Shown: positions 51,801 to 61,144 of the stretch, piece after piece
Position numbering within the stretch: the stretch's first letter is position 1
How the letters are laid out: each line of letters opens with the position of its first letter
Source: Phylloscopus collybita
Lineage: Eukaryota > Chordata > Aves > Passeriformes > Phylloscopidae
DNA: 64,000 nt
Direction of reading: 5' to 3'
NCBI GenBank assembly: GCA_027886175.1
Contig: JAJNNQ010000018.1
Coordinates: 16,349,001-16,413,000 of the forward strand
Made by a program: the position numbers and the translations under genes
Notes under the pieces: model-generated
Databases searched by the model: none
What the model was told of the DNA's origin: nothing
Seen by the model: only the letters and a program-made list of their open reading frames with translations

Positions 51801-52167
51801 AGCAGGGAAGTAATGGTCCAGGCTGACCCCTGTGGTGGTGCAGTAGAGCCAAGGACAGCATAGTGTTGGAATTCTATCTTAAGAGTTTGTGGTAGAGGTT
51901 GGGATCCCAGCTTGTGAGTCATGCAAGAGAAGTAAAAGGGAGAGAAGAAAGCAGAAGGGTAGGGAATGTGAGCATGGACTGGTAGTTCAGACAGTGTGCA
52001 CGTGCAACTCAGAAGGTGAAGAACTGCTGCCCCCACTCCTGGTGGCAGCCCACTGCAGTCAGTTTGGGAAATAGTTTGAGAGCAGAGTACCTGAAAAGTT
52101 ACTCATCATTACTGTTCTCTGTTGCAGAATATGCCTGGCCATGAATCAAGTGTGCCTTGGGTATTGA
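33739..52167 (+). CDS. LGMN: Legumain (asparaginyl endopeptidase), complete coding region in 13 coding exons
   Basis: Legumain is a lysosomal cysteine protease (family C13, clan CD) that cuts after Asn and, at acid pH, Asp. It processes cathepsins and antigens (family knowledge). Thirteen exons join to 1,296 nt, 431 codons plus stop; human has 433. Exons: 33739-33876, 41520-41617, 42440-42521, 43045-43130, 45736-45811, 46279-46341, 47235-47301, 47771-47889, 48584-48673, 49374-49571, 50183-50353, 51265-51332, 52128-52167. Residues 1-17 form a signal peptide. The catalytic dyad is His148 (in YFTDHG) and Cys189 (in EACESGS). An RGD follows AVL near 118-120. N-glycosylation sequons are at Asn91, 167, 263 and 272. 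The self-cleavage Asn is probably Asn322 (KLMATND). The C-terminal prodomain keeps four Cys (377, 389, 411, 428), with an extra Cys421. An in-frame TAA at 33727-33729 fixes the start. Confidence 0.97.
33877..41519 (+). other. LGMN: LGMN intron 2
   Basis: This 7.6-kb intron follows the signal-peptide exon. Nothing supportable was seen apart from short T runs (for example near 34,115-34,135 and 34,380) and scattered chance ORFs. Confidence 0.55.
41520..41617 (+). CDS. LGMN: LGMN exon 3
   Basis: Acceptor TAATTTCAG, donor GTAAGT. Encodes [20 protein letters not shown] and [12 protein letters not shown], near-identical to human. The preceding intron (33,877-41,519) is the longest in the gene. Confidence 0.96.
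42440..42521 (+). CDS. LGMN: LGMN exon 4
   Basis: Acceptor CCTTAAAG, donor GTAGGA. Encodes [20 protein letters not shown] and PKDYTKE, with the Asn91 sequon (NGS; human NGT). Completes a Glu codon begun in exon 3. Confidence 0.95.
43045..43130 (+). CDS. LGMN: LGMN exon 5, with RGD motif
   Basis: Acceptor ATCCTTAG, donor GTAAGA. Encodes [20 protein letters not shown] and VGSGKVLK. The RGD in AVLRGD is shared with human legumain, where it lies beside the active site. Confidence 0.96.
43657..43700. repeat. Stem-loop inverted repeat in an LGMN intron
   Basis: The arms 43657-43674 and 43683-43700 (18 bp each) pair at 16 positions around an 8-nt spacer. The two mismatches are adjacent (TG opposite AT). 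It lies in the intron between exons 5 and 6. Confidence 0.85.
45736..45811 (+). CDS. LGMN: LGMN exon 6, with catalytic His148
   Basis: Acceptor ATTACAG, donor GTAAGC. Encodes [20 protein letters not shown] and AFPDDD. The HG of TDHG is the clan CD catalytic histidine motif. Confidence 0.96.
46279..46341 (+). CDS. LGMN: LGMN exon 7
   Basis: Acceptor TTTTACAG, donor GTAAAC, 21 codons in phase 0. Encodes [20 protein letters not shown] and K, with the Asn167 sequon. Confidence 0.95.
47235..47301 (+). CDS. LGMN: LGMN exon 8, with catalytic Cys189
   Basis: Acceptor TTTTATAG, donor GGTGAGCC. Encodes [20 protein letters not shown] and IN. Cys189 in EACESGS is the nucleophile. Confidence 0.96.
47771..47889 (+). 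CDS. LGMN: LGMN exon 9, substrate-pocket region
   Basis: Acceptor TATTACAG, donor GTAAGT. Encodes [20 protein letters not shown] and then [19 protein letters not shown]. The SSYACYYD stretch is part of the S1 pocket wall in the family. Confidence 0.96.
48584..48673 (+). CDS. LGMN: LGMN exon 10
   Basis: Acceptor CATGCAG, donor GTATGT, 30 codons. Encodes [20 protein letters not shown] and [10 protein letters not shown], with the Asn263 sequon (NTS) and most of the Asn272 sequon. Confidence 0.95.
49374..49571 (+). CDS. LGMN: LGMN exon 11: end of the protease domain and activation peptide
   Basis: Acceptor ATCCTTCAG, donor GTAAGA, 66 codons. Encodes [20 protein letters not shown], then [20 protein letters not shown], then [18 protein letters not shown]. 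Asn322 aligns with human Asn323, the self-processing site; the run before it is one residue shorter than in human. Confidence 0.95.
50183..50353 (+). CDS. LGMN: LGMN exon 12: C-terminal stabilising domain
   Basis: Acceptor TATGTACAG, donor GTAAGT, 57 codons. Encodes [20 protein letters not shown] and then [20 protein letters not shown] and V. The first half is diverged from human; the Cys377/Cys389 part is well conserved. Confidence 0.94.
51072..51140. repeat. Nested direct and inverted repeat in an LGMN intron
   Basis: A 25-bp unit (gttcaaagagcgaagtgtgc, then agaac) at 51072-51096 recurs at 51116-51140 with a single C-to-T change. Between them, ctgcacacttc is the reverse complement of gaagtgtgcag. 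It lies in the intron between exons 12 and 13. Confidence 0.88.
51265..51332 (+). CDS. LGMN: LGMN exon 13
   Basis: Acceptor TTATTTCAG, donor GTAATG. Encodes [20 protein letters not shown] and ID, with Cys411. Ends with two bases of an Arg codon. Confidence 0.95.
52128..52167 (+). CDS. LGMN: LGMN exon 14: last codons and stop
   Basis: Acceptor TCTGTTGCAG. Encodes [12 protein letters not shown] then TGA at 52165-52167. The human equivalent ends in VCLGHY; the bird lacks the His and has Cys421 where human has Lys. Confidence 0.94.
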
Positions 52168-52895
52168 TGGAAACAACAGTCCTGAATGTAACTTTTACTA
52201 CAAGTGGTAACTTTTCATAGCTGTCATAATCCAGACTTTATGTGCATGCAACCTGGAGAGAGTCAGCCACTGTACTGGAACTGTGCTGGGAGCTGAGGCA
52301 CCAGACCATGAGCAGTGCAGCACTTGCCAGTGCTCTCCCCAGCATCCCCACCTGCTGACAGCCTGCTGCTTTGAGAGAGGCATTTTGAGAGACCACCTGG
52401 AGCTTTCAAGATGGATAGTTTATTTCAAAGCACAATGCTCTTATGAATCTCGGGATGAACACTACAAGCCACCTATGTGATTGCTAAATCCATCCTAAAT
52501 CTAAACATTGAGTCATTAATTCTGGATTTTTTTTAAAATACTCTTGCTAACTCTTAACTTAAAAAAAAAAAAAAAGTTAATGAATTCCATTACAGTGACT
52601 AATTTGCAGATTGGTTGAAGAGTGAAGAAACCAAAGTTGGTTCTTTAAGTTTTAACTCCTTAACAGTTTAAAGAAATGAGTTGCACTTGGGAGTTATTTG
52701 ATGTGGACAGCACAGTTAAATGTTGAACAGTATAAATCTTTGTGAGTAGAAATCACTGTTTCCCAAAGAAAAACAGAAATATCTAATGCTGTAAATTTAG
52801 CACCAGTATGCTCTAATTAATTGTGTATACTCACAAACTTGTGGGAAGTCACAGAGTACCAGAATTGCCTGTGAATAAAAATAAAGTTGACAGTT
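52168..52895 (+). other. LGMN: LGMN 3' UTR and candidate polyadenylation signals
   Basis: Overlapping AATAAA hexamers at 52874-52884 lie about 710 nt past the stop and are the best candidates for the transcript end. A 15-nt A run at 52561-52575 lies inside this stretch and could act as an internal oligo-dT priming site. Confidence 0.6.
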
Positions 52896-52899
52896 TCAT

Positions 52900-55800
52900 C
52901 CACCCACAGTGCAATACAGTGTTAGACATGTTGTATCTTGAAAATGAAGGAGAGCTAATTAATTCTATGATATTAATTCTATTCTATGAAGTTAATCTGT
53001 CCCTGTAAGACTTGAATAAGGCAGGTCATCTCAAAAATCCTGCACAAGCAAACCAACAAAACCCAAAACAAACCCCAAAACTCCAGCCTAAAAGCAACAA
53101 CAAAATATGTAAAGCCCCTGATCACACTTGAAGGTGCCACTCCTTAGAGGTGACTCAGTAAAGGACAAGCATGGCAAAATTAGAGGCTGTGAGGTGATCC
53201 ACAAAAGTTTCAGGTTGTCTTCACCTTTTGACAGGTGGAGACAGGATACAGAAATATTTAAGAGTTATTTTCTAACAGCATGTTAAGGTAGGCAAAATTA
53301 CCTCATCTCCACGCAGAAAGAGTGAAGTCTGACAAAAACTGAACCCACATCACCAGGATGGAGAGAGTTCTGGGTAGCTCCACATGAAGGAAATGGGTTG
53401 TAGAGATGTAACTGCTGCTTTTATATAAAGATGTGGAGAAAAGGCCAGGAGGAACATGAACAGCTTCATGAACACTGTCTGCTGTGAGATCGATCCCAGA
53501 GCACAGCTAGTGTCAGGATGATTGGAAAAGGTGAAACCCTGTGGAATTAGGCTTTACTGAATTAATAGATGAAAGTTTTCACCTTGGGAGTTGTTGAAAG
53601 TTCAGACATGTGCTGCTTTTGAGTTGCTTCTTGTTTCTTCTCAGCTGTAAAGCTGGGGATTTTTTAGCAGAAATCTAAAAATAAGCGTATGAAATTCATG
53701 ACTGCCTGAATGTGTTGCAGTTGTTTCCCTGATGGCAGGAGGAAGGGCTGGCCCCACAGACAGCTCTTAGTCATTCTGGCTGCTATCATGAAAGAGCACA
53801 CTAAAGAGCTCCCAAACATTTGGAAAGAACAGGAGAAATTACTCTTTCAAAGCCCTGTTTGAATGTATACATTGAGTCTGCTGTTTTACTCATCTCTGCT
53901 TTTAGAGTTTTTCTCTACCTTAGAAATCCAGGCTGCTTCTCAAGCACTTAACATCATCAATTCATAGGTTTAACATTTTTTCACCCTTTATATATGCCCA
54001 TTTTTCTGCTGAAGTATTCAGAAGAGGCTTTTGTTCTTTTGGATTTTCATGTCTAGAATGCAGAGGTTAAAAGGCCTCCATGTTCCTTGTAGGTGGTGTC
54101 AGGTTATGACCCAGTCTCCAGCCATAGTAAGTAGATAATTACTCAAAAAGTAATTATCAGATGAGAAATCAGCTGCTAGCACTTTTTTATTTTCACACAT
54201 CGCTGACACCCAGGTGGCACTTGTTATAATTGTGTGCCCTGACCCTCCTGCAGACCCTTGTAGCTCTGAGGATGCAAAGCTGAAATGTGAGAGTGGGATT
54301 TTGTTGTTTTCCTCTTGCAAGTGATTTCCATAGCTTCAGCGTCCTAAATGGCAGTTACCCCTTCCCTCAGGTATGTGGCAAACTGAAAGACTGACACAGA
54401 AGATATCACTGCACCCACAATGCTGTCTGAGATGGAGCAGGTTCTCATCCATGCTCTGAATTTTCAGTTCATATCCAGAGACCCATTTTCTTTTCAGTCA
54501 CTCAGGGAACAGCCCTACAGAAGAAAAAAACCAATAACCTTGACCTGCACTGATCAGTACATTTGTTTTAAGGCCTCCAAATAGCATCACACAGACTTAG
54601 TACCTGCATGGCAGGCTGTTTATTTTGTGATGGTAATAGAATCTAATGAGAAAATAATTTTAGGATTGTGCAAGCTCAGTCTTACACCAGAATATCCTGT
54701 GGTGAATTGGGCAAGTACAGACACCCTCACTCTTCCTGCAGGCATGCTGTTGCTCAGCCTACCATTCCTAGAATGTTGGGATGCTAGAATGCAAAATATG
54801 GAAAACTGTCAGGTTTCTAGAAAACTGTCACCACCAGGAAAAACAGGGCAAAGTTGAGGTTGTGTTACTTAAAAAAATAGCAGAAGAGTTGTGTATATCC
54901 ATAGCCCCAGGGAAGAGTGTCATTCACTGCAGCCAAGGTTCCCTGCCCTCCTGGTTGCTAGGAATGGAGTCCAAGGCCCTTTTCCAACCTGTGAGCCAAA
55001 TCCACTGTGTGTTTCTACCCAACATCCTGCTGCACAGGAGCTCAGTGCCTTTCCTTGGAGAGGACCTGGAGGGCAGGCCCATGATCAGCCTCCATGGTAC
55101 ACTGTGTGCTGGCTACTTGTGTGTAATGCAAACGTAGATAGACACAGCTTTGTTCAGAGCACTGGTAACCACCCTCCTTCCTTACCAGCAATGAAGCAGG
55201 GAGCAGTTCACCTGAGTTGGAGATAATGCACTTTTTTGGATATTCCAGTAAGCAGTATTGTTTTAGCTCTCTTCAAACCAAGTTGCACCTTGTCTCATCA
55301 GGACAGTTTAAGGTAAATGCTGAGCACCCGTGGCCATCTCAGGGCAGGAGGCTGAAGGCCTCTCATTCCTGTGCTCAGCCTCTGCCTGCAAGAACAGGGG
55401 TAGAAGGGCAGCAGAGGAAAAGGAAGCTTAAGCTAAAGTGCTGACTTAGAGTAGCATTTTGTGCCAAAAGCTTGGGCAATTCTGAATCAGAACTTATTTC
55501 CTTCCTAAGGGCATGATACCCCAAAAGATGTGGAAGACAACAAAAATCCTACAATTCTGTAAGCCTTGCACCACAGGCAGAGCTGGCCAGTAATCCCACG
55601 CTAGCAGCACCCATCTAAGGAGGGATGCTGGTGGGACAGGCAGGGCCTGCACAGCAGCTGGGTAGGAGGAAGACATTTTTCACACTGCAAGGTGTTAAAA
55701 TGCTGGACTAGGGTTCCAGGAAGGCTGCATGACCCTGGAGACTGCAGCACTGAAAGAATGAGGCTCTGAACAACCTTGGGAGGCAGCCCCATTTGAACAG

Positions 55801-58560
55801 GAGCTGGACTGGTGACCCCCAGGTGTCCCTGCCAGCCTCAATCACTCTACAAGCCCACAGCAAAAAGCAAATCTTGTGCCAGGTTTCAAAGTACAGTTGG
55901 TGATTGAGGAGGCCATGAGGAGGCCCAAAAGTTCTTGAATTCACCATGGAAAGTCCCTTTGATCTCAACAGCTTTTATTTTAGGATAAACTTGACTTGCC
56001 AGTATAATTATTTCAGTGAATTATTGACAGATTGTGTCACTGGGTGCAAACTGGTGTTAAATCAGCCCTGTGCATGCAGTGGACACAGGCTGGTTGTTTC
56101 TCTGCAGAAGTTGCTGGGTTCAGCAGGTCTCCCTGTTCCTCTCTTTCACGCTGGGATCCTTTCCTTGTAAGTCAATGAGTGATCATTGCACAACTGTTTC
56201 TCTGCAAATGAGTGTTTGAAGAGGCCTTGGCTGGATTGCACAACCCTACTTGGTCAAAACCTCCTGGAACACTCCTGTCTGCTGAGGGCTCACATGAGAG
56301 CCAGCACGTGAGTCACAGCGTGACCATCTTGACTAACCAGGGGAGGCCACAGATCACCAGGCTGGGCTGCTTCCTCTTCGCCTGGGCTGCAGCATGAGGA
56401 AACCCTATGGAAAAGCCAATGAACAAAATCCCATGGAGCATTTTAAATTGTCCATTCCCACATTTGACTTCTTTTTCTCACACCGTTCAAAATGCCAGAT
56501 ATCTGCCCAAAGCAGCACAGGATCCAGAGGAAGGGACATGCTAAGAACTGCTCCAGAAATCTCAATTGGGACATGCTGCACTGCTCCAGCAATCTCCATT
56601 TGGGAGAATCAGCACTTTGCCAGGGTTACCAAAACAATGGCATGTTTGCTCCAGGCAGGTTGTTTCTGTGTGACCCTGCTGCAGGCAGAGCCAGAGTGTC
56701 ACTACTGAGCTGTGAGCTTGGAGAAGCAGCATCCTTCTCTGTCCTGGCTCATCCAAAAGACCCTCATATGGGTTATTTCCCAGCTTATGTTCCCTGACAA
56801 GGGACAGCTGTGGCCACATCACCCCTGTACCTCAGAGATGTATGTTTAATGAAATGTTGCTGCTGGTTTATATGATGGGACCAAACAAGACAGTTGCCCC
56901 ACAGCCTCTGAGCACACTCTGCTCTGCACTGAGCCCTAGCACAGGGATTTCTTTCCAGGCAGCTCACAGCCAGGCACAGTAATTTGCATTACTGTCAATA
57001 ATCTCTGGGTTTGGGAGAGCCGTGGCAGCTCTTGCAAATCAAATCAGAGCTTTGCAGTTGTTATGCCAGAGGAAAACGTTGCATGCGGAATTGGAGAAAA
57101 GCCCACATAAATTCAAGCGTTCAAGGCACTCCTTGCATTTCAAGAACTGGAATCTGCAGGTCTGGTTTTGGGTCTAGACATTAGTAAGTTTAGGTCTGAG
57201 CCCGTTCAGATTGCAGTGATTTAGCACTCTTTCCACAGGTTCCACTGACCAGCTCTATATCCCGTATTTCTCCCTAGCCCCAAGGTCCAGCTGATGACTC
57301 AGATGTCCCAGGGCACTGTGAGGTGCTGGAATGCTTCACTTCTTTAATCAGTTGCTTGACCCTGGCTGGTGCAAAGTCCAGTTGCTCTGCACAAATATCC
57401 AGCAGGTCAGTTCTAGCTTCTTTCCTTTCATGTTTTTACTTTAACCTCTTACCCATCAGATTATTTTTAGTCTCATTGGCTGTGAATGTTATAGTGCAGT
57501 GATAATCTGATCAGGCCAAGGATCTGGGGAGCATCAGGGGAAGTCCCAGTCCTAGACATCCAGCACCTCCCTGGGAATGGGGACAGGGGAGGGCAGGGAA
57601 GCTGGAGACTACTCCTTCTGCAGCATCGGCACAGGAGACTAGTGTCTCAGGTTTAGTCCCGGCATCCCAAGTGTCACCCTGAGAGCAGCCCAGGCTCCCA
57701 GCAGGAGCACACAGCCCTGCAGGAGGGTGAGGGCAGCATGAAGGAGGGCTTCAGCTCTGGCATCCTGCAGACGTGCTGCCCAGAGGCAAGGCAGAGGTGC
57801 CAACAGCTGCACGTAGCAGAAATAACCATGAATTTGGAGTCAGCTGTGCTGTCACACACTGCAAGCTCTGCACATGATATCCTCAAAACCAAGATTGCTG
57901 TTATTCACTGTTCCTCATTCTTGGTTGTTGTCCTTTCCCAACAAGATGTGCACACAGCCCATCCTGGCAGATGCACAGCACTGGTTTGCTGTCTGTATGC
58001 AGATTTGGCTACAGCTGGGGTACACAGACATGGACATTTATTTCAAGCCCAGAGACTGAGGGAAGGACCAGCTACTTGTAACACCACCCTTTTATCCCTG
58101 GAGCTTCAGGAGTAAGTCAGAGACCTTGGGCAACTTGGCCCAAGGTGCCCTAAATCTCTTTTAAATGTTACTGGGAGGAAACAATAGCAAGTTTGATCAA
58201 AACCCAGAGTAAAACACCTTTTTGTAATCAGAGCTTTGCTAGGCCTGATTCCATATTGGTGGAGCTACAGTGGAGGTTACTGGCTTCCTGCATGCAGACA
58301 ACCCAGTATTTTGTGTTTGGAGTGGGAATCTTGCCCGTATGAAGGCACCCAGAAGACATGGACCTTTCTTGCAATTAAGGTTCCTGCTTCCATAATCCAA
58401 ATCCTGAAAAATTGTTTTCAAATTTAAGGAAATGCATTTTTACATTGATTCAATATATTCCGTGGGAATATGTTTGTTCAGAGAAATTTCAGTCTGCAAT
58501 GACTGAATGATGAAAAGCACACGTAGGAAGGAGAATTAGAAAGTTCTGTCTGCAACAGCC
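52900..58560. other. Gene-free interval between the LGMN and RIN3 3' ends
   Basis: The interval holds the diverged CR1 fragment at 55,700-55,862 and a short imperfect tandem duplication near 56,546-56,605 (ctgctccagaaatctcaatt against ctgctccagcaatctccatt). Several frames of 100-125 codons occur (for example 57,738-58,115 and 54,781-55,137), but none shows a family motif or splice context. Confidence 0.55.
55700..55862 (+). mobile_element. Diverged CR1 LINE 3'-end fragment
   Basis: Blocks gaggctctgaacaacct, gagctggactggtgaccccc and ccctgccagcctcaatcactc follow the order of a CR1 tail in sense orientation, with many substitutions and small gaps. The left edge is uncertain. It lies in the gene-free interval between LGMN and RIN3. 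Confidence 0.62.
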
Positions 58561-58564
58561 TGAA

Positions 58565-59074
58565 TTTATTAAAGTAATAACCTGGTGGGACTTACAGCTA
58601 GGATAACACTTATGGAAATGAGAGCCATGTAAAAAGGGATTGGTATTTAATTCTAACTCCTTTTGACTTTCAAATTTTAATCTGGTTTGATACACTTGGC
58701 AAATTATTAAGTTCTTTACAAAGGCTTATTTTAAAATAATTGCACCATATCACACATTGAAATAAATATACAATTAACCAAACACTATCAAACAACCAAC
58801 GTGAATAAAACTGCTGTACATGTAAAACCAATGGTGAAGACTTTCAGTCTTTAGGAAAAAAACATCAATGAAAATGCCTATGCTACCTGATTTGAGTGAC
58901 AAATAGATAGAAGGCAAAAAACATATTCTTAGTGAAAGTACAGGGTCATCTTGCACTGTTGGTAATTATGTGGATTTCAAAGGCAAAGAAATGTTGACAG
59001 CAAGACAGAGATGGATTTCTGCTACAAGTGGCTACCCTATGCCACTGAATACATCAGAAAAGACACAGTTTATT
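58565..59074 (-). other. RIN3: RIN3 candidate polyadenylation signals
   Basis: Minus-strand AATAAA hexamers are at 59074-59069 and 58570-58565, about 465 and 970 nt past the stop. Either could end the transcript. The LGMN and RIN3 transcripts converge, with at least 5.6 kb between their likely ends. Confidence 0.45.
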
Positions 59075-59537
59075 CAAACTAGGTGAACAGATACTGTAAG
59101 GTACAAACACAGTCTTACCTCCAAACAGATTGAGATGTGTGTAGGCCTTTCAAAGGCCTTGTGCACAGATGTGATTCACATCTGCCATAATTTGTTATAA
59201 AGTAGATGTCCACCTTTTTGCAAGATCTCTGGATTTTCTCTACTGTTCATTTACGTTCTGCAATGTTGGCTGGTTGCAGCTGAGAGGTTCTGAGGATTGA
59301 TACTTCAAGTTTTCCAGGGGATGAATGTTCTCCTGAATGCTCCTTTTACTTCTGCAAATGACCTCTACTGAGAAATGTCATGTGTTCAGACACCACCTAC
59401 AATTAGCCCATCTGCCCTTTGTTGAAGGCCACATGCCATAGAACTTCCAAGGTCTGCAGATACCAGAGGATCTCACAAGGTAAATTATCCAGCTCTTCCA
59501 GGATGATAGCAAAAACAGAAGAAAAGCAGCATGGCCC

Positions 59538-59846
59538 TTAGGAAAATTCGGACTCTTTGACAATTGGAACTGGTGGGGTTTTATGGTCTATTGGTTTATA
59601 AATAAAATGGAAATCTTTCTTCGTTTCACTCTTCAGCAGGGAGGCTTTGATATGGTGAGGCAGGGCATCTTTGTCCAGCTGCAGCCACTGGTCATCAACA
59701 AAAACAAAGAGTCCATAGTCCTTGGGATCTGACACTTCAAACTTCTCGGCACACTGCTGGCTCAGCTGCTCAGTTGTGGTGTCACGACGGGAAGCAAGTG
59801 TCCTTGACTGACCACTGATTTCCAGAAAGGAGATACAGATGAAATC
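59538..59846 (-). CDS. RIN3: RIN3 last exon: RA domain and stop
   Basis: Acceptor TTCTCTTCAG; 102 codons plus TAA at 59540-59538. Encodes the Ras-association fold, with a Pro-containing tail ending ESEFS. Confidence 0.92.
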   Translation of the reverse strand, partial: DFICISFLEISGQSRTLASRRDTTTEQLSQQCAEKFEVSDPKDYGLFVFVDDQWLQLDKDALPHHIKASLLKSETKKDFHFIYKPIDHKTPPVPIVKESEFS

Positions 59847-61144
59847 CTGAAGAGAAATATGAGGAGAGACCTTGCAGTTAACATAGTAACCTAGGACTGA
59901 AGGAGGAAGAATTCAGTCACAAAATTCTAGCTGCCTAGAGCTCCCACGTATCCTGCAGTCATTCTCCAATGTCCTAGTTATTTTCTCCTTTCTTCCCTCT
60001 GACAGGCTCTGAATCAGCAAATACTTAAATAAGCACTTTCCCAGATAATTGCCACCATAAAGACACTGAAGTTAAAGTGCCTCTTTCTGATTTTAGTCAA
60101 TATCCTTAGAGAACAATCTGCAATGGTTCATTCTTCCATCTTTTTACAGCTCCTGAAGAAAGGGTTTGCAAAGATGTGACAGACAAGAATAACAGACCAC
60201 AAATGTCAGAGAGACTTTCCCCGCTTTCCCCTCGATAGGTGCAATTTTCAGTTCTGCACTGTGAAAACTCTAGAGAACGTGAGACATGGCCTTTGCTGCC
60301 TCCCTGTGGGTGACAGTTTGATCACAGCACATGGGGCTGGCAGAGTATCCTGCCTGCCTGGACCAGCCTCACCACGGCTGGAGGCCAGAGCACCCATCTG
60401 TCCTGGGACCTCTCCCGCTGGTGCACAGGGAGATCTTGCCAAGCCATGAACAGCATGGGCTTCAAAACTAACCAGACCTTGAAGGGTCTTTCCTGCTGCC
60501 AGACAGGCTCTGGAAGATGCTTGACTGACTGGCTCTTGGGATGTCTCAGACTCTCCTACAGCTTAACACCATCTAAAAGCAGCCCTGCATAGCCTGCTCA
60601 CATCTCAGTTTAGCCCATGATTTCCCAGGCATTAAGGGTGATGACTAAGAGGGGCTTCTGAGACCCCACCACAGCTCCTACATGCAAACGCTCCTAGAAC
60701 ACCTTTGAGAATGAACAACAACAACAAAAAAATCACTTTGCAGTCATATTTAAAACTACAATATTATAAGGGTACTTCAAGATTTCAAAATTTATTTCAT
60801 AAGTAGTATGTATTTCAAATGCAGTGTAGTTTTTTAAGATCTGGAAATCTTGTCCCAGATGTACTCCTCCTTTTTAATAGTGATTTCAATTAATTTCGTT
60901 TTAAAATAATTACCATATTAAAGATTTCCAAACATGGAGAAAGCATGCAGGCTTTTCCCCTAGGATATAATGCCAGCTACCTGCACGGATGAGCGGGAAG
61001 CCCGGGCCTTGTTCAGCGTTCGGCGTCGCTCCCAGCGGTGGATGGAGTCCTGAACCTCCACGCTCAGCTGCCGTGTCACAGTGATTTTGTCATAGTTCTT
61101 GATATGTTCCAGGACCCCGTAGGTGGTGGTCAAATAATAGGAGC
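59538..61144 (-). CDS. RIN3: Ras and Rab interactor 3, C-terminal end only (two last exons; gene continues beyond the right edge)
   Basis: RIN proteins are Rab5-family guanine exchange factors with SH2, VPS9 and Ras-association (RA) domains, acting at early endosomes (family knowledge). Two minus-strand exons are visible: 61144-60981 and 59846-59538. The first encodes the end of the VPS9 domain (SYYLTTTYGVLEHIKNYDKI) and a basic helix (RWERRRTLNKARASRSS). The second encodes the RA domain (DFICISFLEISGQSRTLASR, then DPKDYGLFVFVDDQWLQL, then KKDFHFIYKPID) and the stop. I found no further exon between 61,145 and 64,000, so the SH2 domain and the rest of VPS9 are outside. The paralogue is chosen as RIN3, rather than RIN1 or RIN2, because RIN3 is the neighbour of LGMN in vertebrates, tail to tail as here. 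Confidence 0.88.
60981..61144 (-). CDS. RIN3: RIN3 penultimate exon: end of VPS9 domain
   Basis: Acceptor CCTTTTGCAG, donor GTAGCT; 164 bp, entering after the first base of a codon and leaving in phase 0. The YYLTTTYGVLEHIKNYDK stretch is the hallmark of the RIN-type VPS9 C terminus. The exon is GC-richer than its flanks. Confidence 0.9.

Noticed and set aside
57738..58115. 125-codon plus-strand frame between LGMN and RIN3
   Set aside because: No family similarity, no splice signals, antisense neighbourhood of the RIN3 3' end; length is within chance for this GC content.
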